7,472 bases of DNA from positions 1 through 7,472 of the forward strand of contig CAMBUC010000099.1 in the NCBI GenBank assembly GCA_945871045.1, given 5' to 3'. Each line of letters opens with the position of its first letter. Position 1 is the stretch's first letter. Both the position numbers and the translations under genes were made by a program. The DNA comes from an uncultured bacterium. GTDB taxonomy: Bacteria; Bacillota; Clostridia; Lachnospirales; Lachnospiraceae. This document shows, piece by piece, positions 1 to 4,695 of this stretch. The notes under the pieces were generated by a model. That model searched no databases, was not told where the DNA came from, and was given only the letters and a program-made list of their open reading frames with translations.

Positions 1-147
1 TCCGCAAACGGTTTTGACAAACCGTTCGCCGCCAGCAAGTTTGAAAAATCGAATATCGAAAAATTGACCGTTGACACACATTCCCATGTACAAAAGTTGA
101 CGGTCTTTTTTTATACCCATTTTCAAAAAGGAGGTCACGAAAAATGA
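1..147 (+). CDS. 3' end of an unidentified reading frame upstream of the mobilization genes (partial)
   Basis: Frame 1 is open from the left edge to a TGA at 145-147, giving 48 residues that end in THFQKGGHEK. The stop overlaps the next ATG (ATGA at 144-147), an arrangement typical of coupled genes in an operon. I do not recognise the product. The stretch also carries inverted repeats (7-26 and 66-105) and the ribosome site for the next gene, so it could equally be non-coding DNA of a transfer origin that happens to be open. The start lies outside the window. Support is the overlap and the open frame only. Confidence 0.3.
   Translation, partial: SANGFDKPFAASKFEKSNIEKLTVDTHSHVQKLTVFFYTHFQKGGHEK
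7..105. repeat. Inverted repeats upstream of the relaxase, possible oriT remnant
   Basis: A perfect 8-bp inverted repeat, AACGGTTT (7-14) and AAACCGTT (19-26), has a 4-base loop. A second, weaker pair is GACCGT (66-71) and ACGGTC (100-105), followed by seven T at 106-112, with a small ACAT/ATGT hairpin (78-81/86-89) inside it. The word TTGAC recurs in this stretch. MobA/MobL relaxases act on a nearby origin of transfer that usually holds an inverted repeat next to the nick site, so position and structure fit an oriT. I see no recognisable nick sequence. The second pair could instead be a weak terminator. Confidence 0.35.
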
Positions 148-272
148 AACCGAAAACCCTTGAACAACGCCGAGCCGACCGACACATGGCGATTACCCAC
201 ATCAACCAAGCGAGCAGAGGAAAGGAGTTGAAAGCCGATGGCACTATTTCATCTGAGCGTCACGCAGACTAA
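144..272 (+). CDS. Small hypothetical protein of a mobilizable element
   Basis: A 42-residue reading frame starts at an ATG placed 10 bases after a very good ribosome site (AAGGAGG, 127-133). It begins MKPKTLEQRRADRHM and is rich in charged residues (Arg, Lys, Asp, Glu). No membrane segment or known domain is visible. It overlaps the upstream open frame by ATGA and runs 35 bases into the relaxase reading frame that starts at 238. This suggests translational coupling within one mobilization operon. The strong ribosome site is the main evidence that it is translated. The function is unknown. A relaxase accessory role would be a guess from position only. Confidence 0.5.
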   Translation: MKPKTLEQRRADRHMAITHINQASRGKELKADGTISSERHAD

Positions 273-681
273 ACGAAGCGCAGGACAGTCTGCTATTGCT
301 TCTGCCGCCTACCGAGCCGGGGAGCGATTGTATAGCGAGTATTACGGCGAGTACAGCGACTACACCCGCAAGGGCGGCGTGATCTGCTCTGACATTCTCC
401 TGCCGTCCCATGCACCGCCCGAATACGCAGACCGCCAGACCCTATGGAACGCCGTGGAAAAAGCCGAGCGTGGAAAGAACGCCCAGCTTGCATACAGCTT
501 TGACATTGCCTTGCAGAATGAGTTCTCCCTTGAGGAAAACATCGCTTTTGCAAGGCAATTTTTGTTAGAGAACTTTGTGAGCCGGGGCATGGTGGTTGAC
601 TTTGCCGTACGCCAGCCAGACCGGGAGGACGGCGGCATACCAAACTCACATATCCGTTCAGTACGAATGTCACGTAGTTAA
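238..681 (+). pseudogene. Truncated MobA/MobL family relaxase (N-terminal fragment)
   Basis: The 147-residue product begins MALFHLSVTQTKRSAGQSAI and continues SAAYRAGERL, the signature of MobA/MobL (RSF1010/R1162-type) conjugative relaxases. Tyr25 falls at the position of the catalytic tyrosine that attacks the nick site in that family. A ribosome site AAAGGAG (221-227) lies 10 bases before the ATG. Homology holds to about residue 136 (GGIPN). The family would then continue with a histidine-rich metal-binding motif (NPHxH-like), followed by several hundred more residues. Here the sequence changes to about eleven unrelated residues and a stop. The protein has lost its metal-binding histidines and the rest of the enzyme, so it should be inactive for transfer. 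The break at about 645 looks like a deletion or insertion boundary of the element. Full-length relatives are several hundred residues long. The family call is secure; the exact breakpoint is approximate. Confidence 0.8.
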
Positions 682-752
682 ACTTATTGGTTCTGAACAG
701 ATACAAACTTTCTTTGTCGTAGTACAGAACTCGCTATATAGGGTATTGAAAT
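646..752. other. Gene-free A+T-richer stretch after the relaxase breakpoint, with three 9-bp near-palindromes
   Basis: No convincing reading frame on either strand. Base composition drops abruptly from the G+C-rich relaxase fragment. Three related 9-mers of the form GTWCWGWAC occur at 656-664 (GTTCAGTAC), 690-698 (GTTCTGAAC) and 722-730 (GTACAGAAC), spaced 34 and 32 bases apart. They could be protein-binding sites left from the element's other end or belonging to its recombinase. That is inference. Confidence 0.4.
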
Positions 753-796
753 GTTGCAACCACTTCAGATTTTGAGTGGCAGCAACAAAATTTTTT
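753..796 (+). terminator. Terminator-like hairpin in the remnant region
   Basis: The stem is GTTGC (753-757) with GCAAC (782-786) and CCACT (760-764) with AGTGG (775-779), separated by a 2x2 internal mismatch and closed by a 10-base loop. Four A and then six T (791-796) follow. It would end transcription coming from the mobile-element side and insulate the regulator promoter just downstream. The gap of four A before the T run is less than ideal. The same structure could instead be a recombination-site hairpin at the element end. Confidence 0.5.
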
Positions 797-826
797 GAAT
801 AGTTACGAATATATGATAAAAAGAGG

Positions 827-856
827 TTTACAGATAACTGGTTTGTATGTTATTAT
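827..856 (+). promoter_or_regulatory. Candidate sigma-A promoter for the XRE regulator
   Basis: A -35 box TTTACA (827-832) and a -10 box TATTAT (851-856), each five of six to consensus, are separated by 18 bases. The start of transcription would lie near 863, giving a leader of about 130 bases before the regulator ATG at 994. It follows the hairpin at 753-796. Confidence 0.55.
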
Positions 857-874
857 GTGGTACTAACAAAGAGA

Positions 875-963
875 GATACAGCCTTGCATCCCCCGGATGA
901 TAGAGGTATCAGATGTGAGAACACAGAGGATGCTGTAAGAAAAAAATACTTGTTCTATGGAAC
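875..963 (+). other. Leader with nested inverted repeats upstream of the regulator
   Basis: Within the untranslated leader, CATCC (887-891) pairs with GGATG (895-899) over a 3-base loop, and the outer words GATAC (875-879) and GTATC (906-910) can close it. Further on, GTTC (952-955) and GAAC (960-963) form a short dyad with a 4-base spacer, 16 bases before the ribosome site. The dyad could be an operator for autoregulation by the XRE protein. I recognise no riboswitch class. Confidence 0.3.
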
Positions 964-993
964 CCGTACACTTACACGAAGGAGGCTAAAGTT

Positions 994-1305
994 ATGTCAT
1001 ATACCAGTTATCCGGTCATCGACCCGGTAGCGACAGGCGCGCGGATCAAGGAACTGCGGATGCAGCACCACCTAAAGGTGGGAGACATTGCCCGGTTCAT
1101 GGGTTTTGAATCCGAGCAGGCTGTTTACAAATGGCAGCGGGGAGAAAGCCTGCCCACGGTCGACAACCTGTATGCGCTGAGCATGCTGTTTGAGACAACA
1201 ATGGACGCGATCATATGCGGAGACAGAGAAGAGGACGAAAGTCCTCTTCTTCCATTTTACGGAGATGTAAGACGATGTTATTATATATTTGGTGACGAAT
1301 GTTGA
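994..1305 (+). CDS. XRE/Cro-family helix-turn-helix transcriptional regulator
   Basis: A 103-residue protein with a single HTH_3-type DNA-binding domain at about residues 14-72. The GARIKELRMQ helix is followed by the turn and a recognition helix around SEQAVYKWQRGES (40-52), and the PTVDNLYALSMLF stretch is typical of the last helices of these domains. A strong ribosome site AAGGAGG (979-985) sits 8 bases before the ATG. There is no extra effector domain, only a short tail. Small one-domain XRE proteins usually repress their own or neighbouring promoters, and many lie at the edge of integrated elements, as this one does next to a relaxase remnant. The codons near the 3' end (1226-1251) form a perfect hairpin, and a promoter for the helicase overlaps the last codons. 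The final 15 or so residues (DVRRCYYIFGDEC) look atypical and may be a late extension. The target is unknown. Confidence 0.85.
   Translation: MSYTSYPVIDPVATGARIKELRMQHHLKVGDIARFMGFESEQAVYKWQRGESLPTVDNLYALSMLFETTMDAIICGDREEDESPLLPFYGDVRRCYYIFGDEC
1226..1251 (+). terminator. Intragenic GAAA-loop hairpin, possible terminator at the end of the regulator gene
   Basis: AGAAGAGGAC (1227-1236) pairs perfectly with GTCCTCTTCT (1241-1250) over a GAAA tetraloop, with a further G-T pair outside. The following bases (TCCATTTT) form only a broken T tract. The hairpin lies inside the coding frame of the XRE gene, 55 bases before its stop. It may end or slow transcription, stabilise the 3' end of the messenger, or simply reflect REEDESPLL codons. 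The structure is certain on paper; the function is not. Confidence 0.4.
1256..1284 (+). promoter_or_regulatory. Candidate promoter for the helicase gene, inside the 3' end of the regulator gene
   Basis: TTTACG (1256-1261) and TATTAT (1279-1284) are separated by 17 bases, directly downstream of the hairpin at 1226-1251. A start near 1291 would give a leader of about 60 bases before the helicase ATG. The -35 box is four of six to consensus and the -10 box five of six, so the promoter is plausible but not strong. Confidence 0.4.
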
Positions 1306-1352
1306 TCATGAACTGATTTTGCGCATGATATGATGAAAAGGTGGAGATTGTG

Positions 1353-3512
1353 ATGGATATTTTACAGGGATTAAATGAAAAACAGAAAGAAGCGGTAACA
1401 ACCACAGAGGGTTATGTTCGTGTGGTTGCCGGTGCCGGATCGGGAAAGACAAAGGCGTTGACACATCGATATGCGTTTCTCGTGGACATGCTGGGGGTAG
1501 CGACAGACAATATTCTCTGCGTGACCTTTACCAATAAAGCTGCGGGTGAGATGAAGTCCAGGATCCGAACGCTGATCGGTGACCATGATACAGGCTATAT
1601 CTGTACCTTTCACGGTTTTTGCGTCAGGGAATTGCGGGAAGATATCCACCTGATGCATTACCCGAAAAACTTTACGATCATAGACGATCAGGATCAGAAT
1701 ACGGTCTTTCACACGGTCTACGAAGACCGCGCCATCGATCCCAGACGTTATCCCTATTCGCTGGCAAGAGATGTGGTTTCCGCGCAAAAGGAATTATTAC
1801 AATACATTCCGCTGATCAACCAGACAGACAATGAAAAACTGAGCAGACTGTACGAGTCAGCGAGAAAACCGGAAGAGATCATATTTTATGGCTATCTGCT
1901 GGAGCAGAAAAAGAACTATGCGCTGGATTACGATGATCTGATCAACTTTACATATCACATTTTGACGACCTATCAGGATGTATGCAGTCATTGGCAAAAG
2001 AAGCTGCAGTATATCATGGTAGATGAGTTTCAGGATGTGAGCCACAGACAGTATCAGCTGGCAGATCTTTTGAGCGGATATCACAAAAATCTGTTTATCG
2101 TAGGTGATCCGGATCAGACGATCTACTCCTGGCGCGGCGCGGATGTGAAGATTTTTTTGCAGTTTCCCATTACACATCCGGACACGAAGACGATCATCAT
2201 GGATAATAATTACCGGTCGAACGCACCCATCATCATGGGTTCCAATTCCATGATCGAGAAGAACAGCCAGCGTATCGAGAAAAAACTGGTGCCGGTGAAA
2301 ACAGGCGGAAGTGAGATCGTGTATTTTCATGGAAAGAATGTGCAGGAGGAATCCGGCTGGATCGCAGATACGATCGGTGCATTATTAAAGCGAGGATACA
2401 ACTATGAGGATATTGCTGTTTTGTATCGTGCGCATCATGTATCAAGACCTGTGGAAGAGACGTTTCTGAAGGCGAAGATCCCATATGTGATCTACAGTGG
2501 AGTCGAGTTTTACGGCCGCAAGGAGATCAAAGATGTGTTGTCCTATCTGAAAATGCTGTTGAATCAGGACGATGTCTCATTCCTTCGAACAGTCAATGAA
2601 CCGAGGCGCAATTTCGGAAAGAAGCGTCTGGAACTGGTTCGTGCCTATGCCAAGGCGCATGGCTGCAGCCTGTATGAATCCTTGAAAGCAAATATGGATC
2701 AGGAACTGATCAAAAAAAGTAAGGCAAACGAATATGTCACTCTGATCGAAACCTATAAAGAGACTTATCAGGAACTGCGCATTACAGAACTGTTGGAGCG
2801 CGTTCTGGCGGACACCGGCTATGAAGCAGGGTTAAAATCAGCAGGGGAGGATGAGCGGCTGGAAAATCTGGCAGAACTGAAGCAGTCGATCTATGATTAT
2901 GAAAAGACAGCCAATGAGTCCACTTCGCTGGAAGAGTATCTTCAGAATATCGCGCTTTTTACCAACATGGATAAGGAACAGCGAAAGAAAAGTGTAAAAC
3001 TCATGACGATCCATGCTTCGAAGGGCCTGGAGTTTCCTATCGTATTTGTGTGCGGACTTAGTGAAGGGATCTTTCCCAACAGCAGGATTACCGGATATGA
3101 CGATATGGAAGAGGAGCGGCGTCTTGCTTATGTCGCATTTACACGGGCTGAGGATCAGCTGTTTTTGAGCGATGCAGAGGGTTATACGTTCCAGGGCGAG
3201 AGCAGATGCCCGTCCCGGTTTGTATTCAACGTGGATGAGCGATATCTCAAATACATTGTCCCGATCGAACCGGAACGGAAGGAACTGTTTTTGAAGCGGA
3301 TCGAGGGCAGCGAACATTTCATGCAGGAAGAAAAGGAACCTGCGATCCAGACAGGGACGAGGGTTCGGCATCCTTACCTTGGCGAGGGTACGGTTCAGCT
3401 TGTAGATCATGAGCACAAATGCTATGAGATCCTGTTTGATAAAATAGGAACACCCAGAAACATCATGATGACGATGGCGCTGGAAGTGATAGATGAAGAG
3501 TCAGAGGGATGA
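1353..3512 (+). CDS. UvrD/Rep/PcrA-like superfamily 1A DNA helicase
   Basis: A 719-residue ATP-driven 3'-to-5' DNA helicase that would act in repair, replication restart or clearing proteins from DNA. All SF1A motifs are present in order: Q motif (LNEKQ, 7-11), Walker A GAGSGKT (27-33), motif Ia TFTNKAAGEM (58-67), Walker B/II VDEFQD (223-228), III GDPDQTIYSWRGA (251-263), IV NYRSN (286-290), V TIHASKGLEF (552-561) and VI RRLAYVAFTRAE (589-600). The tail at 669-713 (TGTRVRHPYLGEGTV...) matches the C-terminal Tudor-like module by which PcrA contacts RNA polymerase. The length is close to B. subtilis PcrA (about 740). I chose ATG 1353 because AAAAGGTGGAG (1336-1346) lies 6 bases before it. An in-frame GTG at 1341 sits inside that ribosome site. 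The N-terminus differs in wording from housekeeping PcrA, so it may be a second paralog rather than pcrA itself. It lies 47 bases after the regulator stop. Confidence 0.92.
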   Translation: MDILQGLNEKQKEAVTTTEGYVRVVAGAGSGKTKALTHRYAFLVDMLGVATDNILCVTFTNKAAGEMKSRIRTLIGDHDTGYICTFHGFCVRELREDIHLMHYPKNFTIIDDQDQNTVFHTVYEDRAIDPRRYPYSLARDVVSAQKELLQYIPLINQTDNEKLSRLYESARKPEEIIFYGYLLEQKKNYALDYDDLINFTYHILTTYQDVCSHWQKKLQYIMVDEFQDVSHRQYQLADLLSGYHKNLFIVGDPDQTIYSWRGADVKIFLQFPITHPDTKTIIMDNNYRSNAPIIMGSNSMIEKNSQRIEKKLVPVKTGGSEIVYFHGKNVQEESGWIADTIGALLKRGYNYEDIAVLYRAHHVSRPVEETFLKAKIPYVIYSGVEFYGRKEIKDVLSYLKMLLNQDDVSFLRTVNEPRRNFGKKRLELVRAYAKAHGCSLYESLKANMDQELIKKSKANEYVTLIETYKETYQELRITELLERVLADTGYEAGLKSAGEDERLENLAELKQSIYDYEKTANESTSLEEYLQNIALFTNMDKEQRKKSVKLMTIHASKGLEFPIVFVCGLSEGIFPNSRITGYDDMEEERRLAYVAFTRAEDQLFLSDAEGYTFQGESRCPSRFVFNVDERYLKYIVPIEPERKELFLKRIEGSEHFMQEEKEPAIQTGTRVRHPYLGEGTVQLVDHEHKCYEILFDKIGTPRNIMMTMALEVIDEESEG

Positions 3513-3527
3513 TTTACAGAAAAACTA

Positions 3528-3556
3528 TTGCAACTTCCGGTAAAGGCATTTACAAT
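3528..3556 (+). promoter_or_regulatory. Candidate promoter for the FliD-like gene
   Basis: TTGCAA (3528-3533) and TACAAT (3551-3556) are spaced 17 bases apart, starting 16 bases after the helicase stop. A start near 3563 would give a leader of about 105 bases. The -35 box is only four of six to consensus. No terminator is visible between the helicase stop and this site, so read-through from the helicase is also possible. Confidence 0.4.
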
Positions 3557-3569
3557 AGTATTAATAGAA

Positions 3570-3644
3570 CGGCATCATCTGCCGATACAATCAGTAAGAG
3601 ACACGGATGTCTGAGTTTCACCGGAATCTGAGAGGATTTCGTGT
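3570..3644 (+). other. Structured 5' leader of the FliD-like gene
   Basis: CGGCA (3570-3574) pairs with TGCCG (3580-3584) over five bases. Downstream, ACACG (3601-3605) can pair with CGTGT (3640-3644), enclosing a small AATC/GATT hairpin (3625-3628/3635-3638). The second helix ends six bases before the ribosome site AAAGGAG (3651-3657). It could be a regulatory leader. I compared it by eye with the c-di-GMP riboswitch cores, which often precede motility genes, and found no match. Confidence 0.25.
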
Positions 3645-3667
3645 ATGTCCAAAGGAGTGATAAGACA

Positions 3668-4432
3668 ATGAATATGAATTATAACATAGGAACACTTTTT
3701 TCCAGTATGAATAACGGTAACACCTACAGCGGTGTGAATAGCATGGGCAGCATGTTATCCGATTACAGTGCGATCCGCAATGGTTCATACGGAAAACTGT
3801 TGAAGGCATATTACAATAATGTAGACAACAGTGCCGTAAAGTCAACCTACAACAATGCGGTGAAGAACTCCAACACTTCCACGGCAGCGGACAGCACCGC
3901 CACCATCAAAGAACTGCAGAGTACCACGGATGACCTGACTTCATCCGCAAAGGATCTGTATACCACCGGTTCCAAGTCTGTATTTAATAAGAAGTCGGTG
4001 ACAGACGAAAATGGAAATACGACGCAGCAGTACGATACGGAAGCCATTTACAAGAGTGTCAAGAGTTTTGTGGATGATTATAATAAGGTGATCGAGGCGG
4101 CAGATAAGTCTGCGGATTCCAAGGTGCAGAACAGCGTGATCGGCATGATCAACTACACGAAGATGGAATCAAACATGCTTGGCAAGATGGGCATCACCGT
4201 CGGATCTGACTACCAGATGTCCATTGACGAGAACACCTTTAAAAAATCAGACATGAGCGTTGCAAAAAGCATGTTTAACGGTACCGGTTCTTACGCGTAC
4301 ACCATCGCTACCAAGTCTGCCATGACAAATTCCTATGCCGACATGGAAGCCAGCCGTGCAAATACCTACAATAAGTATGGAAACTATGGAAGCACCTACA
4401 ACTCTGGGTCTATCTATAATTCATACTTTTAA
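3668..4432 (+). CDS. FliD C-terminal-like low-complexity protein (hypothetical)
   Basis: A 254-residue protein without cysteine, rich in Ser, Thr, Asn and Tyr. The N-terminal 75 residues are low complexity, with the segment SDYSAIRNGSYGKLLKAYY (31-49). A Thr/Ser-rich stretch follows at 68-102. Residues about 125-215 resemble the C-terminal domain of the flagellar cap protein FliD: VKSFVDDYNKVIEAAD (131-146), then LGKMGITVG...YQMSIDENTF (171-191) and SVAKSMFNGTGSYAY (197-211), the pattern IGI-x-G-x-lslDe-x-f-x-lF seen in FliD. The tail (232-254) is a Tyr/Asn/Gly-rich run. There is no signal peptide or membrane segment. Absence of Cys fits a secreted or flagellum-exported protein. At 254 residues it is much shorter than true FliD and lacks the N-terminal coiled-coil part. 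The ATG at 3668 is chosen because AAAGGAG (3651-3657) lies 10 bases upstream; an in-frame GTG at 3641 lies before that site. Neighbours are not flagellar genes. The exact role is unknown. Confidence 0.75.
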   Translation: MNMNYNIGTLFSSMNNGNTYSGVNSMGSMLSDYSAIRNGSYGKLLKAYYNNVDNSAVKSTYNNAVKNSNTSTAADSTATIKELQSTTDDLTSSAKDLYTTGSKSVFNKKSVTDENGNTTQQYDTEAIYKSVKSFVDDYNKVIEAADKSADSKVQNSVIGMINYTKMESNMLGKMGITVGSDYQMSIDENTFKKSDMSVAKSMFNGTGSYAYTIATKSAMTNSYADMEASRANTYNKYGNYGSTYNSGSIYNSYF

Positions 4433-4442
4433 TTTAAGAAAT

Positions 4443-4488
4443 AAAAACGAGATGCATTTGACATGATTGGAAAATGTATCTCGTTTTT
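4443..4488 (+). terminator. Strong intrinsic terminator after the FliD-like gene
   Basis: A 17-bp stem pairs 4443-4459 (AAAAACGAGATGCATTT) with 4472-4488 (AAATGTATCTCGTTTTT) and has one G-T wobble and a 12-base loop. The A run at the start and T run at the end make it able to act in both directions. It lies 10 bases after the stop codon and isolates the gene from the ABC-F unit. Confidence 0.9.
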
Positions 4489-4498
4489 GCATTTTTAC

Positions 4499-4526
4499 TT
4501 GAAAAATCAAGGCTTTCATGTATAAT
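4499..4526 (+). promoter_or_regulatory. Promoter upstream of the structured leader and ABC-F gene
   Basis: A perfect -10 box TATAAT (4521-4526) is preceded by TTGAAA (4499-4504, four of six to consensus) with a 16-base spacer. Transcription should start near 4533, inside the left arm of the 13-bp inverted repeat that begins at 4527. Confidence 0.65.
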
Positions 4527-4668
4527 GTAACTATTCAGAGCCAAGGCAATTTTCGTGAAATATCGGAGTCATGCTTGCATGAATGACGATATTCAGGAAA
4601 ATTTCTTTGGCGAGAAGCCACATCGAGATGAAGCTTTAGCGGAATCGAGATGGGGTCTGAATAGTTAC
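4527..4668 (+). ncRNA. 142-base structured element: candidate leader RNA or dispersed inverted-repeat element
   Basis: The ends are a perfect 13-bp inverted repeat, GTAACTATTCAGA (4527-4539) and TCTGAATAGTTAC (4656-4668). Inside, 4540-4554 pairs with 4597-4611 over 15 positions with one mismatch and one wobble. The helix continues as ATCG-type pairs (4561-4565 with 4587-4591) to a TCATG/CATGA tip with a CTTG loop (4569-4582). A second arm pairs CATC (4621-4624) with GATG (4649-4652) and GAT (4627-4629) with ATC (4644-4646), around G4625-A4648 and A4626-G4647. Together this is a three-way junction. Both arms contain adjacent G-A mismatches of the 5'-GA/3'-AG kind (also 4566-4567 with 4585-4586), a mark of structured RNA. 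It occupies nearly the whole leader of the ABC-F gene. I recognise no known riboswitch class. A MITE-like repeat is the main alternative. Confidence 0.55.
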
Positions 4669-4695
4669 AAAAAAGTGAGGTCAAATCATGATTAG
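4579..4695 (+). CDS. Possible 38-codon upstream reading frame overlapping the ABC-F start
   Basis: From ATG 4579 a frame runs through the right half of the structured element and ends at TAG 4693-4695, eight bases into the ABC-F gene. GGAG at 4565-4568 lies 10 bases before the ATG. The product would begin MNDDIQENFFGEKPH and end YKKVRSNHD. The same frame is open back to 4531 through a GTG at 4555, so the whole element is open in this frame. Short upstream frames are known in the leaders of some antibiotic-responsive ABC-F genes, which makes coupling or attenuation conceivable. It may equally be chance openness of a repeat. The ribosome site would be buried in the long hairpin. Confidence 0.25.
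   Translation: MNDDIQENFFGEKPHRDEALAESRWGLNSYKKVRSNHD

Noticed and set aside
66..112. Intrinsic terminator GACCGT/ACGGTC plus seven T
   Set aside because: The stem is only 6 bp and the loop 28 bases long, and it lies within an apparent mobilization operon, so I kept it only as an inverted repeat.
293..706. Minus-strand open frames over the relaxase fragment
   Set aside because: They are antisense shadows of the G+C-rich relaxase coding strand. No start signal or domain is visible.
1341..1352. GTG at 1341 as the start of the helicase
   Set aside because: It lies inside the AAAAGGTGGAG ribosome site. ATG 1353 is correctly spaced from that site and begins the conserved region just as well.
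2838..3416. 192-residue open frame on the minus strand
   Set aside because: It lies wholly antisense to the helicase with its conserved motifs, and its translation shows no domain.
3641..3667. GTG at 3641 as the start of the FliD-like protein
   Set aside because: The ribosome site AAAGGAG (3651-3657) lies downstream of this GTG and is well spaced for ATG 3668.
4527..4668. Known riboswitch class (T-box, yybP-ykoY, c-di-GMP, purine and others) in the ABC-F leader
   Set aside because: None of the conserved core words I know for these classes is present, so I left the element unnamed.
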